From contig NZ_JABXJG010000001.1 of NCBI RefSeq assembly GCF_013375535.1, positions 248,001 through 312,000 on the forward strand: a stretch of DNA of 64,000 nt, written 5' to 3'. The stretch is from Sphingobium sp. 15-1. Its GTDB lineage: Bacteria > Pseudomonadota > Alphaproteobacteria > Sphingomonadales > Sphingomonadaceae. Positions 1 through 9,316 of the stretch are shown piece by piece. Under the pieces are notes generated by a model. That model was given only the letters and a program-made list of their open reading frames with translations, was not told where the DNA came from and ran no database searches. Position 1 is the stretch's first letter. Every line of letters begins with the position of its first letter. The translations under genes were made by a program, and so were the position numbers.

Positions 1-5
1 CGAGC

Positions 6-167
6 TTACTTCAGGTTGCCCGAGACATTGTTGAAGGTGTTGCCGAGCTTGCCGCCCAGGCTGGTCATGGCGCCGATGGCGGCGACAGCGATGAGAGCGG
101 CGATCAGACCGTATTCGATGGCGGTCGCGCCCTTTTCGTTCTTCATCATCTTGCGGATGAACTGCAT
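6..167 (-). CDS. Flp-family type IVb pilin subunit (first of two)
   Basis: The gene encodes a 53-residue Flp/Fap pilin, the fibre subunit of tight-adherence (Tad) pili. The N-terminal leader is short and basic. Gly13 is followed by ATAIEY, which puts the prepilin cleavage site after Gly13 with the conserved Glu at +5 and Tyr at +6, as in Flp pilins cut by a TadV-type peptidase. A single hydrophobic helix (about residues 20-35) follows. The start at 167 is preceded by an AGGAG-like tract. A second, divergent Flp gene lies just downstream on the same strand. No tad/cpa assembly genes are visible, but the window edge cuts off the downstream side. The family call is firm; the role in this cell is inferred. 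Confidence 0.88.
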   Translation of the reverse strand: MQFIRKMMKNEKGATAIEYGLIAALIAVAAIGAMTSLGGKLGNTFNNVSGNLK

Positions 168-305
168 TGGAAGTCTCCTTGCCTCAAGTTACACGTTTAA
201 CTACCCGGCCGCCCCCCGCTTGAAATGAAGGTCAGCTTCAACTGGTGTAGAATGGGTGGGTTGATAAAGATTTAATGAGAGGACAGGGGTGTCAGATATA
301 GATGG

Positions 306-491
306 TTAATGCGCCAGTACTTCGGTTGCGACATTGTTCCACATGCCGATGGTCTTGTTGGCGACGTTCGACATGGCGCCGATGATGGCGAGACAGATGA
401 GGGCGAGAATCAGTCCATATTCCACCGCCGTCGCGCCGCGCTGGCAGTAGATCAGCTTCCAAAAGCTGAAGTTTTTAAACAATGCGCGCAT
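306..491 (-). CDS. Flp-family type IVb pilin subunit (second copy)
   Basis: This encodes a 61-residue Flp-type prepilin. The leader ends at Gly19, followed by ATAVEY, the cleavage and Glu+5/Tyr+6 signature, then a hydrophobic helix. The leader is longer and more aromatic (Phe, Trp and Tyr before the cleavage site) than in the pilin at 6-167, so this is a diverged paralogue, perhaps a minor pilin. The start at 491 has a GGGGTG tract about 8 bases upstream; the in-frame ATG at 503 (65 residues) lacks one. It lies about 140 bp upstream of the other pilin on the same strand and is divergent from mutT. Confidence 0.82.
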   Translation of the reverse strand: MRALFKNFSFWKLIYCQRGATAVEYGLILALICLAIIGAMSNVANKTIGMWNNVATEVLAH

Positions 492-569
492 GCCACACCC
501 CATTTACACACAGCCCAGAATGCCCTTGTAAAAGTGGCAGAGTTAACAAACCCCTCAAGTCGGACCATT

Positions 570-977
570 ATGACGATAATTTCTCCCCTTTTGGTGGTCG
601 CCGCCGCTTTGGTCGACGCGGACGGCCGCGTTCTTTTGCAGCAACGCCCGCCGGGAAAGCCGATGGCGCATCTCTGGGAGTTTCCCGGCGGCAAGGTGGA
701 AGCGGGGGAAGCGCCCGAAACCGCGCTGATCCGGGAGCTGGAGGAGGAATTGGGCATCCGCACCCATGCGAGCTGCCTCGCGCCCGCGACCTTCGCGAGC
801 GAGCCGCTGGGCGACCGCCATCTGCTGCTGTTGCTCTATGTCTGCCGCAAATGGCAGGGCATAGCCGAAGCGCGGCATGCGACCGCGCTCCAGTGGGTCA
901 GTCCCGCGCAAATGTATGCGCTGGAGATGCCGCCAGCGGACCTGCCGCTGATCGGTCTGCTGGATTCGCTGATTTAG
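570..977 (+). CDS. mutT: 8-oxo-dGTP diphosphatase, MutT-type Nudix hydrolase
   Basis: The predicted 135-residue protein is a Nudix hydrolase of the MutT type, which removes 8-oxo-dGTP from the nucleotide pool to prevent A:T to C:G transversions. The Nudix box (G-x5-E-x7-RE-U-x-EE-x-G-U) is complete at residues 41-63, ending RELEEELGI. The N-terminal beta-strand and the RVLLQQRP segment are typical of MutT, and the length matches E. coli MutT (about 129). The longer upstream reading frame overlaps the pilin gene on the other strand, so the ATG at 570 is preferred. The gene converges on bfr with repeat A1 between. The exact substrate could be another oxidised nucleotide. Confidence 0.85.
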   Translation: MTIISPLLVVAAALVDADGRVLLQQRPPGKPMAHLWEFPGGKVEAGEAPETALIRELEEELGIRTHASCLAPATFASEPLGDRHLLLLLYVCRKWQGIAEARHATALQWVSPAQMYALEMPPADLPLIGLLDSLI

Positions 978-995
978 CTTGTCTAGATGCTGCCT

Positions 996-1082
996 GTTCC
1001 TGCGAAGGCACTCGAACGAGACAAATGGCTCGTGAGAGCCCAGGCGAAACACTGGAACTGGACTCCTGCCTTCGCAGGAGCG
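996..1082. repeat. Hairpin repeat A1 (family A, with type I insert in left arm)
   Basis: An inverted repeat lies between the convergent mutT and bfr genes. The left arm begins GTTCCTGCGAAGGC and the right arm ends CTTCGCAGGAGCG. The left arm carries an extra segment (1008-1036, ACTCGAACGAGAC... to GTGAGAG) in place of the usual AGGAG. It probably serves as a bidirectional terminator or REP-like element. Confidence 0.8.
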
Positions 1083-1179
1083 CAATGTCATTCAAATGGT
1101 TGAGTCATTCAAATAGCGGGAATCCGAAGGCAGTGATGATAGGGCCGGCGCGCCGGATGGGCCAGCCCTGTCGCGCCGC

Positions 1180-1659
1180 TTATTCCTCGGCAGCCTTGCT
1201 CTGTAGCTGGATGTAATTCTGGATGCCCATGCGGTCGATCATCTCGAACTGGGTTTCCAGCGTGTCGACATGCTCTTCCTCGCTTTCGAGGATGTGCTGG
1301 AACAGGTCGCGGCTCACATAGTCGCGAATCGATTCGCAATAGGCGATGGCGTCCTTCAGCACCGGCAACGCTTCATATTCAAGCTCAAGGTCGGCCTTCA
1401 GTATTTCTTCCACCGTCTCCCCGATCTTCAGCCGGCCAAGCAACTGGAAATTGGGCAGGCCGTCGAGGAACAGGATGCGCTCCGCCAGCTTGTCGGCGTG
1501 CTTCATCTCGTCGATCGATTCCTCATATTCGAACTTGGCCAGCTTCCCGATGCCCCAATGGTTCAGCATGCGATAGTGGAGGAAATATTGGTTGATCGCG
1601 GTCAGCTCATTTTTGAGCACCTCGTTCAGATATTCGATGACCTTGGCGTCGCCCTTCAT
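1180..1659 (-). CDS. bfr: Bacterioferritin
   Basis: The 159-residue protein is a haem-containing bacterioferritin that assembles into a 24-subunit iron-storage shell in the cytoplasm. The ferroxidase residues are present at standard positions: Glu18, Glu51, His54, and later Glu94, Glu127 and His130. Met52, the haem axial ligand that separates Bfr from plain ferritin, is present. The length equals the family norm (about 158-160). A GGAGAAG tract precedes the start. The bfd gene lies 150 bp upstream on the same strand, an arrangement that couples storage to iron release. Confidence 0.96.
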   Translation of the reverse strand: MKGDAKVIEYLNEVLKNELTAINQYFLHYRMLNHWGIGKLAKFEYEESIDEMKHADKLAERILFLDGLPNFQLLGRLKIGETVEEILKADLELEYEALPVLKDAIAYCESIRDYVSRDLFQHILESEEEHVDTLETQFEMIDRMGIQNYIQLQSKAAEE

Positions 1660-1808
1660 GGCGTTCTTCTCCGGCTGTCAGGAAAGTGCCGGGATCATAA
1701 GCGTTTCGGATCCGTTTGTTAATCCGGAAAGCCGCGGAAATCCGCCATTTTATGCCGCGCTATTGCGTCGAGTTCGCGGCAGCCGGATGCGCTTGATTCG
1801 CAGTGGCC

Positions 1809-1979
1809 TCAGATGGAGGCGCGTTCCGCCGCAATGATCGTGCGGGCGAAGGGCACGCACTGGCCGCATTTGGGCCGGCGGCCGAGGCGCGCATAGGCGC
1901 TGCAAGGCGTTGCGCAGCCTTCGCGGGCCACTTCCTTCAGGTCCTTTTCCCGAATGGCATTGCAGACACAGACAACCAT
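1809..1979 (-). CDS. bfd: Bacterioferritin-associated ferredoxin
   Basis: This is a 56-residue [2Fe-2S] protein of the BFD-like family that donates electrons to bacterioferritin to mobilise stored iron. The four cluster cysteines are at positions 4, 6, 38 and 41 (CVC near the N-terminus and CGQC), the same numbering as E. coli Bfd. It is followed on the same strand by bfr, so the pair likely forms an operon. A GATAAT-like stretch near 2011-2017 lies upstream and could be part of an iron-responsive operator, but it is too weak to call. An AGGAG tract upstream supports the start. Confidence 0.93.
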   Translation of the reverse strand: MVVCVCNAIREKDLKEVAREGCATPCSAYARLGRRPKCGQCVPFARTIIAAERASI

Positions 1980-2033
1980 GCACATCTCCTGAGCAGGGAG
2001 ATAGCGCAGATGATAATAGGTCGCAATAGAGAT

Positions 2034-3278
2034 TCAGTCGCTGTTGCGAATCTTTTGCGTTTTGCCCCGCGCCAGGCTGCGCCACAGCCATTCCGCTGGC
2101 CCCAGTGCGAATCGGCGCAGCCAGAGCGGCGACCAGATCAGCATGGCCGCCCATGCCCCCAGGACGAACAGCGGCATCGCGCGGTGCGGCACATGGCCGA
2201 ACAGTCCAAGCCCCCAGCCATAGAAGATCGCGCACATGACGATGCTGCTGCCCAGATAATTGCTGAGCGCCAGGCGGCCGACGGCGGCGATTCGCGCCAT
2301 GAGGGGCCGGTCGCGATGGCGCGTGAACAGCCACAGGATCAGGGCGGCCCAGCCCACGGCCAGCGGTATGCGGAAGGGAAAGGACCAGGCGAGCACCGAC
2401 CCCAAGGTGGTGAGCGCCGCGAACCGGCTGGAGATGATCCCTATCGCGAGCGCCGCCATCGGGATCAGTCCGATCAGGAAGCAATGCCGCGCCGTCCGCC
2501 AATATTGCTCCGCCTGCCAGCGTCCGGTCAGGAATCCGCCCTTCAGCATCGCCATGCCCAGCAGCATGAAGCCCAGCGTATCGAAGGCGACGAAGGGCAA
2601 TGTCGTCAGCCACTGGCCGCTGAACAGCGCGACATGATGCAGGAAGATGCCGGCATAGCCGCCGCGATAGATGCCATATTCGCTTCGGATCGCCGGATGC
2701 GCGGGGTCGGAAAGCGAAGCGATGAAATTGGCGAAACCTGCGCTGACATGGCTGGCCCCGTCGGGCGCTGTGGCGGCATGGCCCCAGGCGTAAAGCGTGC
2801 CGATGAATCCCGCGCACACCAGGAAATGCGCGAGGAAGAAAAGAAAGGCCCATTTGACGAGCGCCAGCGGCTCCTTGCGCGCGAATGGCAGAGCGGCCAG
2901 CCCCACCAGCGCGTAGATCATCAATATGTCGCCCCACCACAGCAGCAGATAATGGGCGAGGCCGAAGACGAACAGCCAGGCGGCGCGGATCATCTGTGCC
3001 TGCCGTCCGTCGCGTCCGGCCATTTCCTCCCGGTCGATCAGCAGCAGCATCGACGCGCCGAACAGCATGGAGAACAGCGCCCGCATCTTGCCGTCGACCG
3101 CCATGAAGCTGACCGTCCAGAAAGCGGTGTCGCCCATGGAGAGCGGACCTGCCGCCGCCGGGCTGAAATAGGCCTGTTCGGGCAGGGCGAAGGCCGCGAT
3201 GTTCATCCAGAGGATTCCCATGACCGCGCAGCCGCGCAGCACGTCCATGGCGGGAATCCGGGAAGAAGGGGCGGTCAT
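2034..3278 (-). CDS. DUF418 / YeiB-type polytopic membrane protein
   Basis: The 414-residue protein is very hydrophobic, with about ten predicted membrane segments spread along its length. It opens with the R-x-x-x-M-D-V-L-R-G motif common in the YeiB/DUF418 family and its acyltransferase-3-like relatives. The C-terminal third (a long hydrophobic region ending near a WSPLWLRRF segment) matches the DUF418 domain in character. The biochemical role of the family is not established; a link to envelope processes is often suggested but unproven. It is divergent from the methyltransferase at 3342, with about 60 bp between the starts, so the two may share a control region. Confidence 0.75.
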   Translation of the reverse strand: MTAPSSRIPAMDVLRGCAVMGILWMNIAAFALPEQAYFSPAAAGPLSMGDTAFWTVSFMAVDGKMRALFSMLFGASMLLLIDREEMAGRDGRQAQMIRAAWLFVFGLAHYLLLWWGDILMIYALVGLAALPFARKEPLALVKWAFLFFLAHFLVCAGFIGTLYAWGHAATAPDGASHVSAGFANFIASLSDPAHPAIRSEYGIYRGGYAGIFLHHVALFSGQWLTTLPFVAFDTLGFMLLGMAMLKGGFLTGRWQAEQYWRTARHCFLIGLIPMAALAIGIISSRFAALTTLGSVLAWSFPFRIPLAVGWAALILWLFTRHRDRPLMARIAAVGRLALSNYLGSSIVMCAIFYGWGLGLFGHVPHRAMPLFVLGAWAAMLIWSPLWLRRFALGPAEWLWRSLARGKTQKIRNSD

Positions 3279-3341
3279 CGGTCGGGGCTGTCCTTGAAGA
3301 GGGCTGGAAAAGTGGCTGGAAAAGAGTTCGGGGCTCTGCCA

Positions 3342-4121
3342 ATGCGACTAGCCATGAATGGTCGGCGCAAGCAACGAATAAGCGACGCTTTCGGCGCGGC
3401 GGCGGGGCATTATGACGATCATGCCGGGCCGCAGCGGTCGGCTGCCGCCCTGGTGGCCGATCTCGCCCAGCGGCAGAAGCCCGGCGGCGTCGGCCGGATA
3501 TTGGAGATTGGCTGCGGCACCGGTTTCCTGACGCGCGACATCCAGGCGCGCTGGCCCGGCGCTGAGCTGGTGGTGACGGACCTGTCGCCCGACATGCTGG
3601 CGCGGGCGGCGACGGGGGGGCTGGTCGCGGGCACATTCCTGACGATGGACGGCGAAGCGCCGATCTTCGAAGGGCAGTGGTTTGACTTGATCCTTTCCAG
3701 CCTGGCCTTTCAATGGTTCGACGATCTGGAAAGCGCCATCGCTCGTCTGGCCGGATTGTTGCGGCCGGGGGGGAGTCTGATCTTTTCGACCATGGGGCAG
3801 GGCAGTTTCGCCCGCTGGCGCGCGGCGCATGCGGTTGGCGGGTTGCGGGCTGGCATTCCCGACTATCCGTCTTTGGCAGCGTTGCAGGGGATGATGGGGC
3901 GTTTCGATGACGCCTTTGCCTTTGACGAGGATTATGGATTGGCCTGCGGCGGGGCGAAGGGGTTGATCGCGCATCTGAAGGGCATTGGCGCGGTGGTGCC
4001 GGATGAAGGCCGCAAACCGCTGCCGCCCAAGGATTTGCGCCGGGTGATGGCTGCCTTCGAGGAAAGCGGCGGGGATGATGTGTATCAGGTGCTGTTTGGT
4101 CGCGTGACGCGGGCGGGTTAG
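3342..4121 (+). CDS. SAM-dependent methyltransferase, BioC-like
   Basis: This is a 259-residue class I methyltransferase. SAM-binding motif I (LEIGCGTG) is at residues 54-61 and the acidic post-I residue (VVTDLS) at 77-82. The N-terminal RRKQRISDAFGAAAGHYD segment is characteristic of BioC, the malonyl-ACP O-methyltransferase that starts biotin synthesis, and the length fits (about 250-270). No other bio gene is in the window, so the BioC assignment rests on the N-terminal signature alone. Two in-frame ATGs (3342 and 3354) are possible; the first has a GGGG tract about 8 bases upstream. It converges on purT across repeat A2. Confidence 0.72.
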   Translation: MRLAMNGRRKQRISDAFGAAAGHYDDHAGPQRSAAALVADLAQRQKPGGVGRILEIGCGTGFLTRDIQARWPGAELVVTDLSPDMLARAATGGLVAGTFLTMDGEAPIFEGQWFDLILSSLAFQWFDDLESAIARLAGLLRPGGSLIFSTMGQGSFARWRAAHAVGGLRAGIPDYPSLAALQGMMGRFDDAFAFDEDYGLACGGAKGLIAHLKGIGAVVPDEGRKPLPPKDLRRVMAAFEESGGDDVYQVLFGRVTRAG

Positions 4122-4164
4122 GGGGAGCTGAAAGGCTGCAATGGGTCAATTGCCGCCGTTCAGC

Positions 4165-4259
4165 GCACCGTGCTCCTGCGCAGGCAGGAGCCCAGTTCAG
4201 GTGTTGGGATGATACACTGAGGGCAGGACTGGGCTCCTGCCTGCGCAGGAGCACGGTGC
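4165..4259. repeat. Hairpin repeat A2 (family A, perfect arms)
   Basis: This is the clearest family A copy: perfect 32 bp inverted arms from 4165 to 4196 and from 4228 to 4259, around a roughly 31 bp loop. Each arm also contains its own short palindrome (CTCCTGC / GCAGGAG), so a cruciform with side hairpins is possible. It lies between the convergent methyltransferase and purT genes. Confidence 0.9.
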
Positions 4260-4282
4260 AGGTAGAATGTCCGCTCTCACCC

Positions 4283-5452
4283 TTATTCGCCGTAAACGAT
4301 CCTGACCTTGTCCGCGGCTTCCGCCGCCACGGCCCTTGCGCTGTCCGCATCCTCCGCCTGCGCCAGAGCCACGCCCATGCGGCGATAGGGGCGGGTCGTC
4401 GGCTTGCCGAACAGGCGCAGGTCGACTTCCCCGCCGGGCGTCGAGAGCGCTTCGGCCAATCCTTCGAACCGGAAGTCGTCCGACTCCCGATCCGCCAATA
4501 TCACCGCCGAAGCCGCCGGACCGCGCAGCGTCACCTCCGGTACCGGCAGGCCCAATATGGCGCGGGCATGCAGGTCGAACTCGCTCATATTCTGCGAGAT
4601 CAGCGTCACCATGCCGGTATCGTGCGGGCGCGGCGACAATTCGGAGAAGATCACATCCTCTCCCTTCACGAAAAATTCCACGCCGAAAATGCCGTAACCG
4701 CCCAGATTGTCGACCACCTTGCGCGCCATGTCCTGCGCGGCGGCCAGCGCCGCGTTTGACATGGGCGTGGGCTGCCAGCTTTCCTGATAGTCGCCGCGCT
4801 CCTGCCGGTGGCCGATGGGCGGGCAGAAGCTGACGCCCTCGCGGCTGCGCACGGTCAGCAGGGTGATCTCATAGTCGAAGGCGATGAACTCCTCGACGAT
4901 CACCCGGCTGCGGTCGCCGCGCATATTGGCGACGGCGTAATTCCATGCCGCTTCCAACTCGTCGGCGGTGCGGACAGTGCTCTGCCCCTTGCCGGAGGAG
5001 GACATGACCGGCTTGATGACGCAGGGCAGGCCGCTATGTTCGGCGCCCGCCAGCACTTCCTCCAGCGTTTCGGCATAGCGATAGCGAGAGGTGCGCAGGC
5101 CCAGCTCGACCGCCGCGACTTCGCGGATGCGGTCGCGGTTCATGGTCATGATCGTGGCGCGGGCGGACGGCACGACGGTCACGCCGCGCGCTTCGAAATC
5201 GGCCAGCACCTCGGTGCGGATCGCTTCGATTTCCGGGACCACGAAGTCGGGTTGATGCTTTTCGATGGCCTGAGCCAGCAGGTTGGCGTCGAGCATCGAG
5301 AAGACCTCATAGCCGTCCGCTACCTGCATGGCTGGCGCGCCGGCGTAGCTGTCGCAGGCGATGACCTCAGCGCCCAGGCGCTTGGCGGAGATCACGAACT
5401 CGCGGCCCAGTTCGCCCGAGCCGAGGAGGAGAATCTTCGCGGTAAAGGCCAT
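4283..5452 (-). CDS. purT: Formate-dependent phosphoribosylglycinamide formyltransferase (GAR transformylase 2)
   Basis: The 389-residue protein is PurT, an ATP-grasp enzyme that forms formyl-GAR from GAR, formate and ATP in purine synthesis without folate. The N-terminal GSGELGRE and the downstream [15 protein letters not shown] segments, the [11 protein letters not shown] loop and the C-terminal [15 protein letters not shown] segment are all PurT hallmarks, and the length matches E. coli PurT (392). The start at 5452 follows a GAGGAG tract; an upstream ATG would add six residues without a better site. It lies downstream of purL on the same strand, with repeat A3 in the 115 bp gap. Confidence 0.94.
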   Translation of the reverse strand: MAFTAKILLLGSGELGREFVISAKRLGAEVIACDSYAGAPAMQVADGYEVFSMLDANLLAQAIEKHQPDFVVPEIEAIRTEVLADFEARGVTVVPSARATIMTMNRDRIREVAAVELGLRTSRYRYAETLEEVLAGAEHSGLPCVIKPVMSSSGKGQSTVRTADELEAAWNYAVANMRGDRSRVIVEEFIAFDYEITLLTVRSREGVSFCPPIGHRQERGDYQESWQPTPMSNAALAAAQDMARKVVDNLGGYGIFGVEFFVKGEDVIFSELSPRPHDTGMVTLISQNMSEFDLHARAILGLPVPEVTLRGPAASAVILADRESDDFRFEGLAEALSTPGGEVDLRLFGKPTTRPYRRMGVALAQAEDADSARAVAAEAADKVRIVYGE

Positions 5453-5486
5453 GGAGTTTCTCCTCAAAGCCGGCCGTGAAAAACAA

Positions 5487-5554
5487 CGTGCTCCTGCGCA
5501 GGCAGGAGCCCAGTTCGGACGGCAGGACTGGGTTCCTGCCTGCGCAGGAACACG
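5487..5554. repeat. Hairpin repeat A3 (family A, short loop)
   Basis: Inverted arms (ACGTGCTCCTGCGCAGG... and ...CCTGCGCAGGAACACG) surround a loop of about 12 bases. It sits between purL and purT, which are transcribed in the same direction, and could reduce readthrough into purT or stabilise the purL 3' end. Confidence 0.85.
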
Positions 5555-5567
5555 ATTGCTTTTTGTC

Positions 5568-7742
5568 TTACAGTTCCGCGTCCATCAGCGCGGGGAAGAA
5601 GCTCTCATGCGCGCCGCGCAGCTCGGCCAGCGCCACGCTCGCGATCTTGTCGCCGCCGGTCGTCCCGATCTTCACCGCGCCCGCAATTTCCACGCCCTGC
5701 GCCGCGGTCACGATGTACCGGCCTTGATCCTCGCCAAACGCACTCGCCGTCGTAAGGGCGATAGTCAGTTCCGCGCCGATCTTCCCGGCCAGCGCCATTT
5801 CGGTCACGGCAACCAGCAAGCCGCCGTCCGAAATGTCATGCACCGCATTGACCTTGCCTTCCGCGATCAGTGCGCGGACGGCTTCGGCGTTGGCGCGTTC
5901 GGCCGCCAGATCGACCTTGGGTGCATCGCCTGCTTCCTGACCGGCGATCTCGCGCAGCCAGATCGACTGGCCGAGATGGCTGCCTTCGCCGCCGATGACC
6001 CAGATCGCATCGCCTTCCTGCTTGAAGGCCACGGTCGCCATCACATCGACATTCTGGAGCAGGCCGATGCCGCCGATCGCTGGGGTCGGCAGGATAGCCG
6101 AACCGCCGCCGGTCGCCTTGGACTCGTTGTAAAGCGACACATTGCCCGACACGATCGGGAAGTCGAGCGCGCGGCAGGCGTCCCCCATGCCTTCGAGGCA
6201 ACCGGTGAACTGTGCCATGATCTCCGGCCGCTGCGGATTGGCGAAGTTCAAACAGTTGGTGACAGCCAGCGGCGTCGCGCCGACCGCGCTGATGTTGCGA
6301 TAGCATTCCGCAATTGCCTGCTTGCCGCCCTCATAGGGGTCCGCATAGCAATAGCGCGGCGTGCAGTCGGTGCTGATTGCAATGCCCTTCTGCGATCCAT
6401 GGACGCGGACCACCGCCGCGTCGCCGCCGGGGCGCTGCACCGTGTCGGCGCCGACCATATGGTCATACTGTTCCCATATCCAGCGACGCGACGCGATGTC
6501 GGGCGAACCCATCAGCTTGATCAGGTCCGCGCCAATGTCCGAAGCCGGAATATCGCCCAGCGGCTTGACGCCCGACCAGAGCTTATATTCGTCCTTCGGC
6601 ATCGCCGGACGGTCATAGAGCGGCGCATCGTCGGCCAGGGGCCCAAGCGGAATGTCGCACACCGTTTCGCCCTTGTGGACCAGCACCATGCGGCCGGTGT
6701 CGGTCACATGGCCGATCACCGCGAAGTCCAGCTCCCACTTGCGGAAGATCGCTTCGGCAAATTCTTCCTTGCCCGGCTGGAGCACCATGAGCATGCGCTC
6801 CTGGCTCTCCGACAGCATCATTTCGTAGGCCGTCATGCCGGTTTCGCGCTGCGGCACCATGTCCATGTCGAGCAGGATGCCGACGCCGCCCTTGGACGCC
6901 ATTTCCACCGAGGAGGAGGTGAGGCCCGCCGCGCCCATGTCCTGAATGGCGACGATCGCATCCGACGCCATCAGTTCGAGGCAGGCTTCGATCAGCAGCT
7001 TTTCGGTGAAGGGGTCGCCCACCTGCACGGTTGGGCGCTTCTCTTCCGAATCCTCGCCAAAGTCAGCCGAGGCCATGGTCGCGCCATGAATGCCATCGCG
7101 GCCGGTCTTGGACCCCACATAGACGATCGGATTGCCGACGCCGGACGCCGCCGAATAGAAAATCTTGTTCGTCTCCGCGACGCCCACGGTCATCGCATTG
7201 ACCAGAATGTTGCCGTCATAGGCCGGGTGGAAATTCACCTCGCCGCCCACGGTCGGCACGCCCACGCAATTGCCGTAGCCGCCAATGCCATGCACCACGC
7301 CGGCGATCAGATGCTTCATCTTCGGATGATCCGGGCGGCCGAAACGCAGCGCGTTCATGTTCGCCACCGGCCGCGCGCCCATGGTGAACACGTCGCGCAA
7401 TATGCCGCCCACGCCGGTCGCCGCGCCCTGATAGGGTTCGATGTAGGACGGATGGTTGTGGCTCTCCATCTTGAAGATCGCGGCCTGGCCGTCACCGATG
7501 TCGACCACGCCCGCATTCTCGCCGGGGCCGCAAATGACCTGCGGCCCTTCGGTCGGCAGCTTCTTCAGATGGATTCGCGAGCTTTTGTAAGAGCAATGCT
7601 CCGACCACATGACCGAGAAGATGCCGAGTTCGGTGAGATTCGGCTCCCGGCCGAGCGCGTGCAGGACGCGATCATATTCTTCCGGGGAAAGCCCGTGTTC
7701 GGCTACGACCTGGGGCGTGATCTGGGGTGCGGTGCTGGACAT
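5568..7742 (-). CDS. purL: Phosphoribosylformylglycinamidine synthase subunit PurL
   Basis: The 724-residue protein is the small-type PurL (FGAM synthase II), which converts FGAR plus ammonia and ATP to FGAM. Characteristic segments are visible: [11 protein letters not shown] near residue 50, [14 protein letters not shown], the ESHNHPS motif, and [14 protein letters not shown]. It lacks the C-terminal glutaminase domain of the large E. coli type, so it should work with separate PurS and PurQ, which are not in the window. The start at 7742 is preceded by AAAGG. A longer open frame upstream runs through repeat A4 on the opposite strand and is not coding. Confidence 0.96.
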   Translation of the reverse strand: MSSTAPQITPQVVAEHGLSPEEYDRVLHALGREPNLTELGIFSVMWSEHCSYKSSRIHLKKLPTEGPQVICGPGENAGVVDIGDGQAAIFKMESHNHPSYIEPYQGAATGVGGILRDVFTMGARPVANMNALRFGRPDHPKMKHLIAGVVHGIGGYGNCVGVPTVGGEVNFHPAYDGNILVNAMTVGVAETNKIFYSAASGVGNPIVYVGSKTGRDGIHGATMASADFGEDSEEKRPTVQVGDPFTEKLLIEACLELMASDAIVAIQDMGAAGLTSSSVEMASKGGVGILLDMDMVPQRETGMTAYEMMLSESQERMLMVLQPGKEEFAEAIFRKWELDFAVIGHVTDTGRMVLVHKGETVCDIPLGPLADDAPLYDRPAMPKDEYKLWSGVKPLGDIPASDIGADLIKLMGSPDIASRRWIWEQYDHMVGADTVQRPGGDAAVVRVHGSQKGIAISTDCTPRYCYADPYEGGKQAIAECYRNISAVGATPLAVTNCLNFANPQRPEIMAQFTGCLEGMGDACRALDFPIVSGNVSLYNESKATGGGSAILPTPAIGGIGLLQNVDVMATVAFKQEGDAIWVIGGEGSHLGQSIWLREIAGQEAGDAPKVDLAAERANAEAVRALIAEGKVNAVHDISDGGLLVAVTEMALAGKIGAELTIALTTASAFGEDQGRYIVTAAQGVEIAGAVKIGTTGGDKIASVALAELRGAHESFFPALMDAEL

Positions 7743-7847
7743 GTGCGCGCCTTTAGCGGGGGAGCGCCCGATAGACAATGCTGACGCTCGCGCACGGGCG
7801 AAAACATGATAGCTTTCGCAGGTCGGACGACAAAAGGGGAGTTGCCC

Positions 7848-8276
7848 ATGGAATGGATGCTGTTGCCGCTGCGCCGCTATGCCAAATTCTCCGGCCGGGC
7901 GCGGCCCAAGGAATATTGGATGTTCGTCCTGTTCCTGCTGCTTTGTTTCATCGCACTGTCGCTGGTCGAAACGACGCTGGGCCTCACCACGACCGACCGC
8001 TGGTTCCAGCGGGGCCCTTGGTGGGCGAGTGCGGGTTACAGCACCCGCGGCGGGCCGCTGACCGGGCTGTTCGCGCTGGCCATGCTGATTCCGCATATCG
8101 CCGTGTCCGTCCGCCGGCTCCATGACAGCGACCGCAGCGGCTGGTGGCTGCTGATCGTCGTTTTTCCCTTCATCGGCAGCATCGTGCTGCTCATTTTCCT
8201 CATCATGAGCGGCACGCGTGGGGCAAACCGCTTCGGCCCCGATCCGGTGGAGGTGGGAGAGCCGGAGTTGCGTTGA
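7848..8276 (+). CDS. DUF805 family small membrane protein
   Basis: This encodes a 142-residue integral membrane protein with four hydrophobic segments. The opening (about residues 1-25, with a [15 protein letters not shown] motif) and the later [14 protein letters not shown] motif near residue 90 are diagnostic of DUF805 (the YhaH/YhaI type). The function is unknown. The start at 7848 is chosen because AAAAGGGGAG precedes it by 6-7 bases; the upstream ATG at 7806 has no such signal. It is divergent from purL (about 105 bp between starts) and convergent with the lipoprotein gene at 8485. Confidence 0.85.
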   Translation: MEWMLLPLRRYAKFSGRARPKEYWMFVLFLLLCFIALSLVETTLGLTTTDRWFQRGPWWASAGYSTRGGPLTGLFALAMLIPHIAVSVRRLHDSDRSGWWLLIVVFPFIGSIVLLIFLIMSGTRGANRFGPDPVEVGEPELR

Positions 8277-8292
8277 TGGTCTGCCTTGTGAA

Positions 8293-8386
8293 GCGACGTG
8301 CTCCTGCGCAGGCAGGAGCCCAGTTCTGACTTCACCTTTGAACGCAAGCTGGGGACTGGGCTCCTGCCTGCGCAGGAGCACGTCGC
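8293..8386. repeat. Hairpin repeat A4 (family A)
   Basis: Near-perfect inverted arms begin GCGACGTGCTCCTG and end CAGGAGCACGTCGC. The loop (AACGCAAGCT type) differs from that of A2 but resembles, in reverse complement, the loop of A8. It lies between convergent genes. Confidence 0.88.
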
Positions 8387-8424
8387 CCTAACAGCCCTAA
8401 GCTTAAGCCAAAGCCTCGCTTGAA

Positions 8425-8459
8425 AGAAAAAGGCCGGCCTCCGCATGGGAGGACCGGCC
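8425..8459 (-). terminator. Rho-independent terminator of the lipoprotein gene
   Basis: Read on the minus strand, GGCCGG-t-CCTCC pairs with GGAGG-CCGGCC across a four-base loop and is followed by TTTTTCTTT. It lies 26 bp after the stop of the gene at 8485-8865. Confidence 0.75.
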
Positions 8460-8484
8460 CGAACTTGCAGGAAAACGAAAAGGA

Positions 8485-8865
8485 TCAGCCCTTGCAGCTA
8501 ACCGCGCTCTTGCCCGGCAGGGTGGCGGTGATCTGCTTGCCCGAACCCTCGACCTTATAGCCAGCGCCTTCATAGGGCTTGCCCGCTTCGGCGGCAGTCA
8601 GCTTGGTCGGCGCGCCGTCCTTCTCGGTGCGCAGGTTCGCCGTCTTGTCGTCGCTCATGAAGTCGACGAAGATCAGGCTGTTGTCCTTGCAGCGATACTG
8701 ATGGCTTTCCTTCACCATCGGTGGCAGCTCGACGGGGGCGGCATTGGCCAGCTTCTCGGCCATGGGATCGGCGGGGCCGCCCACGACTTCGGGTTCGTCA
8801 TTCTTGTTGCAGGCCGACAGCAGCGCCAGCGCCGCCACGGAGATCAGGGAAAGATGATATTTCAT
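8485..8865 (-). CDS. Small lipoprotein, MliC-like (putative lysozyme inhibitor)
   Basis: The 126-residue protein has a lipoprotein signal: a short basic start, a hydrophobic run and the lipobox LLSAC with Cys at about residue 19. The C-terminal part (from HQYRCKDNSLIFVDF to SAVSCKG) has the layout of the MliC/PliC domain: a Tyr-x-Cys strand, a Val/Leu-rich barrel and a terminal Cys that could pair with the first. MliC proteins inhibit C-type lysozyme in the periplasm. The usual Ser-Gly loop is not clearly present, so the call is tentative. The start at 8865 follows GAAGGA. Confidence 0.6.
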   Translation of the reverse strand: MKYHLSLISVAALALLSACNKNDEPEVVGGPADPMAEKLANAAPVELPPMVKESHQYRCKDNSLIFVDFMSDDKTANLRTEKDGAPTKLTAAEAGKPYEGAGYKVEGSGKQITATLPGKSAVSCKG

Positions 8866-9044
8866 AGCGGTCCTTCTATGTGCACTAGCTACGCCAAGCG
8901 TCAACGCAAAACTGCCATAAGTCCGCCAGCCACTGACGCGACGTCATGACGTTTTCATGACGGGAAACCCGGAATCGGCCGTAATGGCCCCAATGCGCTG
9001 ACTGCGGGCTTGACCGGGCGGGCGGGGGCGGCCAATGCAGGGAA

Positions 9045-9305
9045 ATGGCGCAAGACAGCATGATAGAGCAAGGCGATCCGTCACAAATGTCGTTCGAGGA
9101 TGCGCTGCGCGCGCTCGAATCGATCGTCCGGCGGCTGGAGAGCGGGGACGTGCCGCTCGACGAATCCATTTCGCTTTATTCGCAGGGTGAAGAATTGCGG
9201 AAGCGCTGCATGGAACGGCTCCAGGCGGCGGAGGCGCGCATCGCCAAGCTGACCCTGGACGCCAGCGGGGCCGTCACGGGCGCGCAGCCCTTCGGCACGG
9301 ACTGA
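9045..9305 (+). CDS. xseB: Exodeoxyribonuclease VII small subunit
   Basis: The 86-residue protein is XseB, the small alpha-helical subunit that binds several-fold to XseA to form exonuclease VII, which degrades single-stranded DNA from both ends. The core FEDALRALESIVRRLE-GDVPLDES is the family signature and the length is typical (about 80). Its stop is 11 bp from the ispA start, so the two are cotranscribed; xseB-ispA is a common bacterial pair. A second Met at residue 6 (position 9060) is an alternative start. Confidence 0.92.
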   Translation: MAQDSMIEQGDPSQMSFEDALRALESIVRRLESGDVPLDESISLYSQGEELRKRCMERLQAAEARIAKLTLDASGAVTGAQPFGTD

Positions 9306-9316
9306 AAGCCGCAGGC

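Noticed and set aside
2005..2030. Fur-type iron box upstream of bfd
   Set aside because: A GATAAT-like half is visible, but the second half does not match any clear Fur, Irr or RirA consensus.
1750..4350. An 866-codon minus-strand frame spanning bfd, the DUF418 gene and the methyltransferase
   Set aside because: It crosses several recognised genes in the wrong frame and is Pro/Arg/Ser-rich throughout, as expected for a GC-rich shadow.
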